Under the pieces are notes generated by a model. That model searched no databases and had not been told where the DNA came from. It saw only the letters and a program-made list of their open reading frames with translations. From positions 124,001-188,000 of the forward strand of contig NZ_JBHLJR010000004.1 in NCBI RefSeq assembly GCF_043677095.1: 64,000 nucleotides of DNA, in the 5' to 3' direction. The stretch is from Natronococcus roseus. Lineage in GTDB: Archaea; Halobacteriota; Halobacteria; Halobacteriales; Natrialbaceae. Below, piece after piece: positions 41,201 through 50,960 of this stretch; position 1 is the stretch's first letter, and each line of letters opens with the position of its first letter. The position numbers and the translations under genes are program-made.

Positions 41201-41378
41201 GGAACAGGAAATCACCCAGCTCCGACACACGAACGGTCTCGGGCTCTGGCTGGTCAACTGGACCGTCTCGCAGTCGGGGGGTCGCCTGTCCATCGCCGAC
41301 AACGAGCCTCGCGGGACCGTTGTCACGCTCGAACTACCGCGGATCGATCCCGACGCCGTCGGTACGACTCGAGACTGA
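38292..41378 (+). CDS. Large multi-PAS/GAF sensor histidine kinase
   Basis: The protein has 1028 residues. Domains in order: a degenerate receiver-like domain (about 5-115; the conserved lysine position reads GYVPQ), PAS (about 120-235), GAF (about 250-390), PAS (about 405-530), GAF (about 545-680), PAS (about 690-810), HisKA with H-box LNRVLRHDLRNGMNVID (about 820), and HATPase with LLENAVEHHDGD, VADDGPGIP and NGLGLWLVNW. No membrane segment is seen. GTG at 38205 would add 29 residues with no domain content. The order suits a haloarchaeal light, redox or ligand sensor. Confidence 0.88.
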   Translation: MDTATRVVCVGSDVPPNVDGVFDEVVETLADCLAELESADCVVATDTVPDASCAELCSQVRGRRPDLPLVVFPSSGSEELAGEVIAAGADGYVPQSQGLETLRSRLAALLSDSDSRSDGHSSRFELLVEQSPLAIIEWNRSFEAISWNPAATKLFGYDRTEALGTSAFELVVGEHDRADVATQWEFLVGADLEESSRTVTRNVRKDGTEVTCEWVNAPLIEDGEVVRVLSFARDITDDLERANALEALQETTRRLVGASSSETIAEIVMDATGSVLDRSLAGVWFADEDDDPLELATTASRLADASVDRTPIGPGDGFLREVYERGEPMVVEDASTERLPYYLEFPLGNAIVYPLGEHGVLSVCSVAGRELEAIDMNLIRVLAATAEAALDRTARQRELERAKTIVDAVGDGVYATDREGRFVTVNDMLASITGYNRETLVGDHFSTVLTAESADRVRNQVDALEPGTEDAATYELTVLTESGERIPCESTTRLLCSGGDIEGSVGVVRDVSDRKRMERELRERRAKIENLHEVASRLDDCRRPEEIYELIVETAEDVLEFDVCVVDRAVGDSLVKVALSSHLDDADYVDRIPIDTGIAGKTYRDGRTYRIDDVERREEAAADAGAYASVLSAPIGDHGVFQAASRTPSAFDSHDEELVELLLCHVTDRLDQLESESVLRAERDRFAALFENVPDAVASVRHRGGEPIVEAVNPAFERTFGYDEAELVGESLDARIVPFEDRDAAEAINRCSDDGSVVEAEVRRRTADGFREFMLRLVPIELGETESRSFALYTDVTEQKRRRKRLEILNRVLRHDLRNGMNVIDGCADLLADRVDGEAAACVETIRERANELTSLAEKSRTVERTLNRDGADTRPIDVAALAERATTRLENDDPSVEIERSIPDRAPVSGGEYLETAFEQLLENAVEHHDGDPSIEVTVRDRPAEDLVTLSVADDGPGIPPGERELLREEQEITQLRHTNGLGLWLVNWTVSQSGGRLSIADNEPRGTVVTLELPRIDPDAVGTTRD

Positions 41379-41388
41379 GTCGATCCGG

Positions 41389-42489
<1,101 letters not shown>

Positions 42490-42582
42490 TAGGAGCAGAA
42501 AACGGTCGGGTACCTAAAGCGCCTTCGTCTATACGGCGCGGCTCCCGAATCGTTAGGGGCTCCCTCGCACAACGGACGAACG

Positions 42583-44448
42583 ATGCCTCTCGCTCCCGCT
42601 CAGATCGCCCTCGTCGCAGCGTTCGTCGCCGCGGTCGGCTTCGCGCTGGCCGTCGGCGACCGCAGACGCTGGCGTTCGCTTCTCGAGTCGCGGTTCGTCT
42701 ACGGCGTCCCCTGGGGGACGCTGGTCACCGTGAGCCTCGTCGTCGCGTTTTACCTGCTGGTCCAGGGCGGGTTCCGCCACTGGAGCGAGCCGCTCACCTA
42801 CCCGTTCATCACGTGGTCGTACCTCTACCCGACCGGGTGGCTCACCGCGGGGATCGCCCACGGCTCGCCCGAACATCTTGTCTCGAACGTCGCCGGGACG
42901 CTCGCGTTCGCCCCGATCGCGGAGTACGCCTGGAGTCACTACCCCCGGGACGGGCGCGACCGGGAGGCCGATGGTCTCCTCGCTCGCCCCTGGATTCGGG
43001 CGGTCGTCGTCTTTCCGGCGGCGTTACTCGGCGTCGCCTACGCGACGGCTTTCTTCTCGCTGGGGCCGGGGCTCGGCTTCTCGGGCGCCGTCTTCGCCAT
43101 CGCCGGATTCGCCCTCGTTACCCACCCGCTGGCGACCGTCGTCGGCGTGGTCGCAACCAGTGGGGTCCAGCTGGCGTACCAGGCGCTGACCCAGCCCATC
43201 GTGCACGAAGCGATCGAGCGCGGGCCGCCGGCACCCCCCGAGTGGGCCGGGATCGGGTTTCAGGCGCACCTGCTCGGCTTCCTCCTCGGGGCGCTCGTCG
43301 GGATTGCGCTCCTGCGACGGCGCAGCCGTCGGCCGGCGGCCAGCTGGGTGTTCGGAGCGACGATACTGTTCGGGTTTGCCCAGTCGCTCTGGTTGCTCGT
43401 CGGTACCGTCGGCGACGACACGTTCGTGCTCTACCGGGCCCCCGGCGTCGTCCTCGTGCTTCTGCTGGCCGCGGTGCTCTCGATCGCGGTCGCGGGAAGC
43501 GATCGTCCGCTCCCGTCGCCGGTGTCGCTCCCGGCGCGAGCCCGGCGACTGCTCGCGCTCGGGTGGCTCGCCGCCCTCTCGCTCGCTCTCCTTGCGGGGG
43601 TCGCCTTCATCGTCAGCGAGGGCGCCCCGCTCGCGCTCTCGGTCGGCGCGCTGCTCCTCGCCGTCGGACTCGTCGCACTGCCGGCACTGGTGGCGCTGGC
43701 GCCCGACCGGTGGCTCTCGAGTCCGACACCGCGTCGTCGGGCGGCGCTCATCGTCCTGCTGGCCGCGACGGTGCTCGTCGCCGCACCGAGCCTCCCGCTC
43801 GGGCTGACCGTCGTCGACGACGGCGCCGTCGACGGCTCGAACGAACTCGAGATCGAGGAGTACTCCCTCACCTACGAGCAGAACGCGACCGTCGAGCAGG
43901 GGTCGCCGATCGACCTCGGCGAGGAGTCGATCGAGTCCCAGCAGGACGGCCTGCTTCTGGCCAACGACGAGCGCGAGCTCGCGACCGTCGCGGTCAGGGA
44001 CGACGTCCTCGCGCACGCCGGCGAGGAGACGGTCAACGTCGGCGGGTTCGGCTGGCGGGAGTCGGTCGACGTCGACCGAACCGGCTGGGAGGTCGTCGGC
44101 AGCGAGACGGCCTACGCCGTCGATCTCGAGGTCGGCAACGAGACGACCAGAACGTTCGTCACCGATCCCGTCGAGGCCGAGGCGACCGTCGCCGGTTACG
44201 AGGTGTCGGTCGCACCCACCGAAGAAGGGTTTTCGCTCCGGATCGCCGAGGACGGTACCGAGATCGGCGAGACGGCGATCCCGGACGCGAACGAGTCGAC
44301 GACGGTCGGTGAACTACAGGTTTCGACGGAGCGCGTCGACGACCGCGAGCGGGTCGCCGTCGGGACCGACGACACCGAACTGACGATCGCCGAGCGCGAG
44401 ACGTACGCCGAGGAAGCGGATCCAGCGGACGAGTTCGCCGAGGAGTGA
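42583..44448 (+). CDS. Rhomboid family intramembrane serine protease
   Basis: The integral membrane protein has 621 residues. The rhomboid core carries the catalytic Ser in GLGFSGAVFAIAG (about 162-174) and the His in FQAHLLGFLLGAL (about 226-238). The HGSPEHLVSNVAGTLAF motif supplies the oxyanion Asn. Four or more extra hydrophobic segments follow. The C-terminal 220 residues are soluble, acidic and beta-like with no match that I recognise, probably an outside domain. Cleavage targets unknown. Confidence 0.85.
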   Translation: MPLAPAQIALVAAFVAAVGFALAVGDRRRWRSLLESRFVYGVPWGTLVTVSLVVAFYLLVQGGFRHWSEPLTYPFITWSYLYPTGWLTAGIAHGSPEHLVSNVAGTLAFAPIAEYAWSHYPRDGRDREADGLLARPWIRAVVVFPAALLGVAYATAFFSLGPGLGFSGAVFAIAGFALVTHPLATVVGVVATSGVQLAYQALTQPIVHEAIERGPPAPPEWAGIGFQAHLLGFLLGALVGIALLRRRSRRPAASWVFGATILFGFAQSLWLLVGTVGDDTFVLYRAPGVVLVLLLAAVLSIAVAGSDRPLPSPVSLPARARRLLALGWLAALSLALLAGVAFIVSEGAPLALSVGALLLAVGLVALPALVALAPDRWLSSPTPRRRAALIVLLAATVLVAAPSLPLGLTVVDDGAVDGSNELEIEEYSLTYEQNATVEQGSPIDLGEESIESQQDGLLLANDERELATVAVRDDVLAHAGEETVNVGGFGWRESVDVDRTGWEVVGSETAYAVDLEVGNETTRTFVTDPVEAEATVAGYEVSVAPTEEGFSLRIAEDGTEIGETAIPDANESTTVGELQVSTERVDDRERVAVGTDDTELTIAERETYAEEADPADEFAEE

Positions 44449-44754
44449 CCGTTCCGTGACGAGTTTGAGCCCGCGATCGGAGCGGCATCTCCCACGTCTC
44501 GACGGCCCCCGGGACGAGCGGACGAGCCGGTAGCGAACGCGGCTGCCACGCATCGGGACTTCCAGCCGCTGTCGTCGCGGTAGCCCAGCGTCGGTACGTG
44601 AGCCTCGAGTCATTGACCGTCTCCCGCAGCCGCTCGGACCGATCGGCGATGTACGATAGCACACCTCGTGAAAAGCCACGGCGCTCGTTGCGGCTTCGTT
44701 GATACGTCGAGCGTACCAGCATGGTTCTTAGGCATCGCCTTCGTACGTGGGTGT

Positions 44755-46611
44755 ATGGACAGCGTCAGTGAGACACACGATCCCGGAGGCGGGACCGCGG
44801 CGACCGCCCTCGAGTGGTTCGTCGATCCCGTCCTGGCCGTGACGGACGGGGTGATCACCTTCGCGAACGAGGCCGCTCGGACGGAGTTCGACCTTCAGGA
44901 AGACGCCCTCCCGAGGGAGCCGGGACCGGTTTTCGACTCGCACTGGGAGCGCATCGAGACTGCCCTGACCGAGACGACGGTCGGCACGGCCCGCCACGTC
45001 TCCCTCGAGACCGCGGAGTACGACGTCCGAATCCACCGCGGAGAAACGGGAGCGACGATCGCGTTCGAGCGCCTCGGCGAGCAGGAACCGCCCGCGAGCG
45101 ACCGGACGGTCAAGGATCGGGCGATCAACGAGGCCCCGGTGGGGATCACCATCTCCGACCCGGACCGCGACGATAACCCGCTGGTCTACGTCAACGAGGC
45201 CTACGAGGAGATCACCGGCTACAGCTACGAGGACGTCGTCGGGCGCAACTGTCGGCTCCTGCAGGGCGAGGAGTCGGACCCGGAGGCCATCGCCGAGATG
45301 CGCAGGGGGATCGGCGAGGAGCGTCCCGTCACGGTCGAACTCGTCAACTACCGGAAGGACGGCACCGCCTTCTGGAACGAGGTAACGATCGCGCCCGTCC
45401 GCAACGGCGACGGCGAGACCACCCACTACGTCGGTTTCCAGAACGACGTCACCCCCCGAAAGGAGGCGGAACTCGAGCTCGAGCGCCGGACCGAGGAACT
45501 CGAATATATCCTCGAGCGAGTCCAGGGGCTGATCCAGGACGTCACCGACGTCGTCGCGGGCTCGACCTCCCGGTCGGAGCTCGAGGCCGCCGTCTGTGAG
45601 CGTATCGCCACGGAGGAAGCCTACGACGGCGCCTGGATCGGCGAGCGCGATCCGGCGACCGAACGTATCGAGGTTCGAGAGCGGGCGGGGGTTCCCGTCG
45701 ACGGGCCCTCGATCGGTGACGACCACCCGGCGGTGGAGGCGCTCGATACCCACGCCGTCGCCGTCGACGGCGACGGCGACACCACTCACGCCTCGTTCCC
45801 GCTTCGGTACAACGGGATCGACTACGGCGTGTTGACGGTCTGTACCGACCGGGACCGCCCGATCGACGACCGCGAGTCGGTGATCCTCTCGGCGCTGGCC
45901 CGCGCGGTCGCAAGCGGCGTCAACGCCCGCGAGACCAGCCGCACGCTCGCGACCGACGCCGTCGTCGCCGTCGACATCGAACTCACGGACCCTGCGTTCG
46001 CTGCGGTCGCGCTCTCGGCGGCGACCGACGCCCGCCTCGAGTACCGCCGCTCGGTCCACCGCACCGGCGACGGCACGGCATCGCTGTTCACCGCCGAGGG
46101 TGCGAGCGGGGAGGAGCTTCGGGCAGCCGCGGCCGATCTCTCCGGCGTTTCCCTCGAGGTGCTGGTCGAACACGAGGGGAGCTGTCTGATCGAGCTCACC
46201 GACGAGGACGACCCAGTCGGCTGGCTCTCCGATCGGGGCGTTCGGACCCAGACGATCGAAAGCGAGGACGGCAGCGCCCGGCTCTCACTGGAGATCCCCC
46301 GGTCGGCGAACGTCCGCTCGGTCATCGAGGCGATCGAGGACCGGTACGCCGGGACCGACGTCGTCTCGTTCCGTCAGCGTGAGAGCGAGGGTCGTTCCCG
46401 CCACGAGTTCGCCTCGCGGCTCGAGGCATCGCTCACCGATCGGCAGTTCACCGCCTTACAGCGGGCCTACCTCGCGGGCTACTTCGAGTGGCCCCGACCG
46501 ACGACCGGGGAGGAGCTCGCACAGACGATGGACGTCTCGCGACCGACGTTCCACGAACACCTCCGCGGCGCGGAGGCGAAGCTGTGTCGGGCGTTCTTCG
46601 GCGACGACTGA
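44755..46611 (+). CDS. LOV/PAS-GAF regulator with Bat-type HTH-10 domain
   Basis: The protein has 618 residues. PAS-like N-terminus (about 15-110), then a LOV domain (about 115-240) with the flavin-adduct cysteine C166 in GRNCRLLQG, N198 in NYRKDG, N208 in FWNEV and Q229 in VGFQNDVT: all key flavin-contact residues are present. A GAF domain follows (about 255-395), then a Bat-type stabilising region and the HTH-10 domain (LTDRQFTALQRAYLAGYFEW, about 563-615). Such proteins relate to bacterio-opsin activator Bat. ATG at 44755 begins MDSVSETHDPGGG. Blue-light control of transcription is likely. Confidence 0.88.
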   Translation: MDSVSETHDPGGGTAATALEWFVDPVLAVTDGVITFANEAARTEFDLQEDALPREPGPVFDSHWERIETALTETTVGTARHVSLETAEYDVRIHRGETGATIAFERLGEQEPPASDRTVKDRAINEAPVGITISDPDRDDNPLVYVNEAYEEITGYSYEDVVGRNCRLLQGEESDPEAIAEMRRGIGEERPVTVELVNYRKDGTAFWNEVTIAPVRNGDGETTHYVGFQNDVTPRKEAELELERRTEELEYILERVQGLIQDVTDVVAGSTSRSELEAAVCERIATEEAYDGAWIGERDPATERIEVRERAGVPVDGPSIGDDHPAVEALDTHAVAVDGDGDTTHASFPLRYNGIDYGVLTVCTDRDRPIDDRESVILSALARAVASGVNARETSRTLATDAVVAVDIELTDPAFAAVALSAATDARLEYRRSVHRTGDGTASLFTAEGASGEELRAAAADLSGVSLEVLVEHEGSCLIELTDEDDPVGWLSDRGVRTQTIESEDGSARLSLEIPRSANVRSVIEAIEDRYAGTDVVSFRQRESEGRSRHEFASRLEASLTDRQFTALQRAYLAGYFEWPRPTTGEELAQTMDVSRPTFHEHLRGAEAKLCRAFFGDD

Positions 46612-46748
46612 TACGGATTGCTGTACCGATGTACCGGCCCAATCGCCGCACGGGTCGCGGTTACGCCGGTACTGACTTACAGTAAACCGTCTGAGACCGT
46701 CGATACTCCCCTTCTACCGAACCGACGGGTCGCCGACCGACACCGACG

Positions 46749-46755
46749 TTTATAA
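46749..46755 (+). promoter_or_regulatory. TATA box for the DUF1328-type gene
   Basis: TTTATAA centred 27 bases before ATG 46779. It also shows that an upstream in-frame ATG at 46755 is not the start. Confidence 0.55.
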
Positions 46756-46778
46756 TGGACGGCGTGGGATCGGTCAGC

Positions 46779-46973
46779 ATGTACGAACTCGCAACGACGG
46801 TCCCGCTTCAGATCGGCGGCGTTGACTTCCTCTACTGGGCGGTCATCTTCATGGTCCTCGCACTCGTCGCCGCCGCGGTCGGCGCCGGTGGCGTCGCGGG
46901 CGTCTCGATGGAGATTGCGCGCATCTTCGTGCTGATCTTCATCGTCCTCGCGGTGATCGCGCTCCTGCTGTAG
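46779..46973 (+). CDS. DUF1328-type small membrane protein
   Basis: The 64-residue protein is largely membrane-embedded: one helix near 16-38 (FLYWAVIFMVLALVAAAVGA) and another at about 45-64 ending VIALLL. The GVAGVSMEIARIFVLIFIVL pattern is typical of DUF1328. ATG at 46779 is supported by a TATA box 27 bases upstream. Function unknown. Confidence 0.82.
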   Translation: MYELATTVPLQIGGVDFLYWAVIFMVLALVAAAVGAGGVAGVSMEIARIFVLIFIVLAVIALLL

Positions 46974-47120
46974 TCGGCCGCGTCGTCGGCTCGATCGGGA
47001 TCCCGTCGGCACGACGGGTCAGGACGTCCGTGGCCACCGCGGATCCAGATCGTCGATCGCCGCAGCTCTTTCGCAGTTGCCGATCGACGAGCCCTATTCG
47101 GTAGCCGTCGCGAAGACCAC

Positions 47121-47483
47121 CTACTCGCCGGTTCCGATCAACACCGGCTCGCGGATCTCGAGGGCGGTTTCGAGCTCATCCTCGCGGTCGGTGCGCCGAC
47201 CGATCCGCAGCAGCTGTTCCTCGTGGGCGCGCTCGACGGCCGCCCGCTCGCGATCGCTCATCCCCAGCTCCGTACCCAGCTCCGCCCAGTGGCCCGTCTC
47301 GACGGCGAAGGCCTCGACCCCGTCGCCCTCGTAGAGGCGTTCATATTCGCGGCGATAGCGCTCGCGGTCGGCCGCCAGTCGCTCCTGAGCCAGGTCCACC
47401 AGATCGGGCAGCTGCGTCGGCGTAACGCTCGCCTTCGCGGCGGTGAGCAGCAGAATCTGTCCCTCGATCGGATCTCCCGCCAT
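47121..47483 (-). CDS. Conserved haloarchaeal hypothetical protein
   Basis: The protein is charged, with 120 residues: MAGDPIEGQILLLTAAKASV then a helical RLAADRERYRREYERLYEGD stretch. No membrane segment. Its ATG overlaps the TGA of the preceding gene (TGATG at 47485-47481), so the two are translationally coupled. Probably a helical partner of the upstream product. Confidence 0.72.
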   Translation of the reverse strand: MAGDPIEGQILLLTAAKASVTPTQLPDLVDLAQERLAADRERYRREYERLYEGDGVEAFAVETGHWAELGTELGMSDRERAAVERAHEEQLLRIGRRTDREDELETALEIREPVLIGTGE

Positions 47484-47749
47484 CAGCCACCCGCGCGCAT
47501 CGCCTTCTGTGCGAAGTCCTCGATCAGCCCGTCGAGCGCGTCGGGATCACCCTCGAAGACGACCGTCACCTCTGTCAGCGTCAGCGACGGGCCGATGCCG
47601 ACCGTCTCCGAGGAGAGCGACGCCGTCCAGTCCTCGCCCGCGACGGTCTCGTCGTCGACTCGCTCCCCGCCGAGGTTCGTCAGGTACCGTCTCGCGAGTC
47701 GTTCGGAGATGCCACGAAAGGAGCGCTCGACCCGCGTTCGTTCTGCCAT
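47483..47749 (-). CDS. Conserved haloarchaeal hypothetical protein
   Basis: The 88-residue protein begins MAERTRVERSFRGISERLAR and contains a beta-rich end LTLTEVTVVFEGDPDALDGL. ATG at 47749 is chosen because the charged start continues directly from there. Coupled to the gene at 47121 by a one-base stop/start overlap. I do not recognise a named family. Confidence 0.72.
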   Translation of the reverse strand: MAERTRVERSFRGISERLARRYLTNLGGERVDDETVAGEDWTASLSSETVGIGPSLTLTEVTVVFEGDPDALDGLIEDFAQKAMRAGG

Positions 47750-47867
47750 ACCGTCCGTTAGATCGCCGGGAAAATAAACCTCGTCGCTCGCACGGGCTCC
47801 CGTGTCAGCTCCGAAGGCCGCGATCCACCCTGAGCTCGCTCCCGGGAAACCGCCACAGCGCCCCGTC

Positions 47868-48188
47868 TCAGAGCAGCGCCCTGAGCAGAACAACCGAGAC
47901 CACGCCGGTACACAGCGCCAGCAGGATGCTCTCGGTGCGCCACATCACGGCGACGACGAGGACGCCGGCACCCCACTCGGCCGGGCCGCCCGCCGCCAGT
48001 TCGGGACCGAGGACGGCGATCACGATCGCCCCCGGCAACACCGAGAGGGCCGCCTCGAGGCGCTCGCTCGCCTCGATCCGGTTGAGCAGCCAGAGCCCGC
48101 CGGTCTTGGTGGCGTAGGTGACGACGGCCATCGCGAGGACGACGCCGACGACGATCGGCTCGAGCGAGAGCGCGCCGTCACCGATCAT
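47868..48188 (-). CDS. azlD: AzlD-type branched-chain amino acid transporter subunit
   Basis: The 106-residue protein with four hydrophobic stretches (IVVGVVLAMAVVTYATKTGG, then AALSVLPGAIVIAVLGPELA) matches AzlD, the small partner of AzlC exporters. It overlaps the 3' end of azlC by 11 bases, as expected for a two-gene transport operon. Confidence 0.88.
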   Translation of the reverse strand: MIGDGALSLEPIVVGVVLAMAVVTYATKTGGLWLLNRIEASERLEAALSVLPGAIVIAVLGPELAAGGPAEWGAGVLVVAVMWRTESILLALCTGVVSVVLLRALL

Positions 48189-48948
48189 GGCGAATCACCT
48201 CGACGACCGCCGCGGCGAGCCCGCCCAGCAGGATGTACCACCGACCGGGAAGCGCCTCGGCGGCGATCACCGCGGTTCCGAGCGACGCCATCCACGGCGC
48301 GAGCGACGACCGCCCCTCCCAGAGCTCGGCCGCCAGCGCGAGAAACACCGCCGCGAGGACGAAGTCGACCCCGTACTGCGCGGGATCGCCGATCGTCTCG
48401 CCCGCGAGCGCGCCGACGACCGTCGAGGCTACCCAGAACGTCCAGATCGCGATCCCGCTGCCCAGCAGGAAGGCGCCGCGTCTGTTGCCCGCCCGGAAGT
48501 CCCGCATCGTCAGCGCCCAGTTCTCGTCGGCCATGAAGAACAGGCTGCCGTAGGCCTTCGGGGCCGACAGGCGTTTGAACCAGGGCTGGAGCGCCGCCCC
48601 CATCAGCGAGTACCGCAGGTTGATCGCGAACGTCGTGACGACGATTGCGGCGATCGGGATCGGATCGGCCCACAGTTCGACCGCGACGATCTGGGAGGCG
48701 CCGGCGACAACCAGCGCGCTCATCAGCGCCGCCTCCGCGACGCTCAGCCCGACCTGATTCGCGAGGACGCCGAACGCGACGCCGTAGCCGGCGACGCCGA
48801 ACGCGATCGGGACGCAGGTGACCAGTCCCGCGCGGATCCCCCGCCAGCTGAACGTTACCGGCTCTGCGCCGTCGGTCGGTTCGGAGAGTCCCGTCGCGTC
48901 TCCGGCGGCGTCGCCGTCGCTCGCGTTCGTCTCCGTCTCGTTCTCCAT
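48178..48948 (-). CDS. azlC: AzlC-type branched-chain amino acid exporter subunit
   Basis: The 256-residue protein exports branched-chain amino acids with AzlD. After an acidic N-terminal 30 residues, six or seven hydrophobic helices carry the AzlC signature FGVLANQVGLSVAEAALMSA and INLRYSLMGAALQPWF. The pair azlC-azlD is overlapped in the same direction. No regulatory gene adjoins. Confidence 0.9.
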   Translation of the reverse strand: MENETETNASDGDAAGDATGLSEPTDGAEPVTFSWRGIRAGLVTCVPIAFGVAGYGVAFGVLANQVGLSVAEAALMSALVVAGASQIVAVELWADPIPIAAIVVTTFAINLRYSLMGAALQPWFKRLSAPKAYGSLFFMADENWALTMRDFRAGNRRGAFLLGSGIAIWTFWVASTVVGALAGETIGDPAQYGVDFVLAAVFLALAAELWEGRSSLAPWMASLGTAVIAAEALPGRWYILLGGLAAAVVEVIRHDR

Positions 48949-49014
48949 CTCCGCTCGAGACTCCGGGAACGACGTATAAGTCCCTCTCGAAACCGCTTCC
49001 GGCCGTCGCGCCGA

Positions 49015-49293
49015 TTACCCGCCCGCGACCGGGGGGAACACCGACAGCGTATCTCCCTCCTCGAGGGCGGTGTCGGGCCCCTCCATGTGGACCACGTCGC
49101 GGCCGTTCTTCAGGACGCTCAGCTGGGGACGGATCTCGCCGTCCTCGAGCAGCTCCCCCTCGAGGTCGTCGTACTCGCCCTCGAGCGCGCCCAGGACGCC
49201 GCCGACGGTCGTACCCTCCTCGAACGAGGACGTCAGTTCCTTCTGTCCGACCGCCTCGCGAAAGGTGGCGAAGAATCGCAGATCGAGTTCCAT
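49015..49293 (-). CDS. Ubiquitin-like small archaeal modifier protein (SAMP/MoaD family)
   Basis: The 92-residue beta-grasp protein ends in GG (FPPVAGG), as do SAMPs and sulfur carriers, which are adenylated by UbaA and linked to lysines or charged with sulfur. MELDLRFFATFREAVGQKEL and LKNGRDVVHMEGPDTALEEG match what I recall of Haloferax SAMP3. MoaD-like sulfur-carrier function is an alternative. ATG 49293 gives the compact start; an upstream ATG at 49368 would add an unlikely tail. Confidence 0.75.
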   Translation of the reverse strand: MELDLRFFATFREAVGQKELTSSFEEGTTVGGVLGALEGEYDDLEGELLEDGEIRPQLSVLKNGRDVVHMEGPDTALEEGDTLSVFPPVAGG

Positions 49294-49411
49294 ACCGGGT
49301 GGTCGGAGGCCGGGACCATAAGTCCGGCTCTCGTACGGGCCGCTGTACGTCAGTTCCGGCGCAACCACGACCGGACTGCGGTCGCGCCGAGAATCGGCAC
49401 GGCGTTCCGTC

Positions 49412-49759
49412 TCAGGCCGACGCCGTCGGCGAGGTGCTGTACGTTATCGAGTCGACGTCCGCCGCCGCGAGCGCGTCGTCGATCGCCTCGGCGCCCCGGT
49501 CGCCCGCCTCGTCGGCGTCCTCGGCCTCGACGGTGACGACGAGCGAGAACTCGACCGCGATCGTGTACGGATCGAACGGGGCCGAGGGCGGCTCGTGGAC
49601 CTCGGCGTCGGGTATCGCCCAGTCGACGAGGACGCCCTCGGCCGCCAGCGACTCGAGGGCGTCCTCAAGTTCCGCGACGGCGTCCTTGCAGGCGGTCGTG
49701 TCGCTTCCTCCGTGCAGCGTGACGAGCGTCGTACCCTCGCGCGAGACGGCGAATTCCAT
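49412..49759 (-). CDS. Acidic hypothetical protein
   Basis: The 115-residue protein starts MEFAVSREGTTLVTLHGGSD. It is rich in Glu and Asp with a duplicated strand-helix look: VEFSLVVTVEAEDADEAGDR near the end and ending SITYSTSPTASA. No membrane segments or Cys pairs. Unrecognised. Confidence 0.68.
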   Translation of the reverse strand: MEFAVSREGTTLVTLHGGSDTTACKDAVAELEDALESLAAEGVLVDWAIPDAEVHEPPSAPFDPYTIAVEFSLVVTVEAEDADEAGDRGAEAIDDALAAADVDSITYSTSPTASA

Positions 49760-49813
49760 ACCCGTCCTAACGAGCCACGGGATTTGAACGCTTGGGATGC
49801 GTTCGCGTACCGA

Positions 49814-50917
49814 TTACCGAAGAAGCTCGTCGTACACCCGCGCCAGCTGCTCGAGGGAGTGCTCGACCGAGAGCATCGCCCGCCGGCGCCGACAGAGATC
49901 CGACAGTCGGTCGTTCTCGGCGAGGGTGCGGCGGATCGCCCACCGGAACGCCTCGAGGTCGCCCGGCTCGTAGCGGTAGCCCGTCTCGCCCTCGATGACG
50001 CCGTCGACCAGCGCGCCCGCGTCGGCGGCGACGACCGGCGTCCCGCAGGCGGTCGCCTCGAGCGCGACCAGCCCCTGGGTCTCGACCGGGCTCGGGAAGA
50101 CGAACGCGTCGAGCGCGGAGTAAAACGCCGGCAGCTCCTCGCGATCGAGGAAGCCGAGAAAACGGACGTCCGCTCCCGTTTCGGCCGCCCGCCGTTCTAA
50201 CCCCTCGCGGGCGGGGCCGTCTCCGGCCAGGGCGAGGGTGTAGTCGGTGCCCGCGACGGCGTCGATCGCCTCCTCGAGGTTCTTCTCGGGCCCGTGACGG
50301 CCCGTGTATCCGAGCAGCGGTCCGTCGGGAAGCCCGTAGCGCTCGCGGAACGGGGCGGGATCGGTCGGCCGGAAGCGGTCGGTGTCGATCCCGTTCGAGA
50401 CGACGGTCGCCTCGACGTCCGCGCCGACCGACTCGCGGAGGTGTCGCCGGGCGAACGCCGTCGGCACAATGACGTGATCGACGCGGGCGAAGAAGGCCCG
50501 CTCGTAGGCCCGACAGAGTCGTCGCCCAGGTTCGACCAGTGAGTTCGAGACTAGATCCGGCACGCGCCCCTCGAGGATCGTGTGGTAGGACGCGACAATC
50601 GGGACGTCGTTCGCTCGAGCGAAGCGAACGCCCGCGACGCCGAGGGTGAAGGGGGTGTGGACGTGGACGACGTCCGGGACGTCGAGGCCGTCAGGTGGCG
50701 TCGGCCGTCCGAGCCGATATCGGGGGTACAGCGGGGCCTCGATGCTCGGCACCGCGTACTCGCCGTCGTCGGGCTCGTAGCCGTCCGTCTCGGGGAACAC
50801 GACGTCCATCGACGCCCGACGGCGGTTCCACCGTTCGCGCCAGAGCGAGATCGTGTAGGTGACGCCGTTTACCGTCGGCAGGTAGAGATCCGTGAACGCC
50901 GCGACCGTCTCGACCAT
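49814..50917 (-). CDS. Family 4 glycosyltransferase
   Basis: GT-B fold retaining glycosyltransferase of 367 residues. N-terminal LYLPTVNGVTYTISLWRERW is typical for the Gly-rich loop; the C-terminal nucleotide-sugar site includes YTGRHGPEKNLEEAIDAV and the E-x7-E motif in SPVETQGLVALEATACGTPV. Donor and acceptor are unknown; a lipid or S-layer glycan acceptor is plausible. No signal peptide. It stands alone. Confidence 0.88.
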   Translation of the reverse strand: MVETVAAFTDLYLPTVNGVTYTISLWRERWNRRRASMDVVFPETDGYEPDDGEYAVPSIEAPLYPRYRLGRPTPPDGLDVPDVVHVHTPFTLGVAGVRFARANDVPIVASYHTILEGRVPDLVSNSLVEPGRRLCRAYERAFFARVDHVIVPTAFARRHLRESVGADVEATVVSNGIDTDRFRPTDPAPFRERYGLPDGPLLGYTGRHGPEKNLEEAIDAVAGTDYTLALAGDGPAREGLERRAAETGADVRFLGFLDREELPAFYSALDAFVFPSPVETQGLVALEATACGTPVVAADAGALVDGVIEGETGYRYEPGDLEAFRWAIRRTLAENDRLSDLCRRRRAMLSVEHSLEQLARVYDELLR

Positions 50918-50960
50918 CGGCCCGTACTCTCTCGGCCGTCGGTATAGCCGTTCTGCCGGA

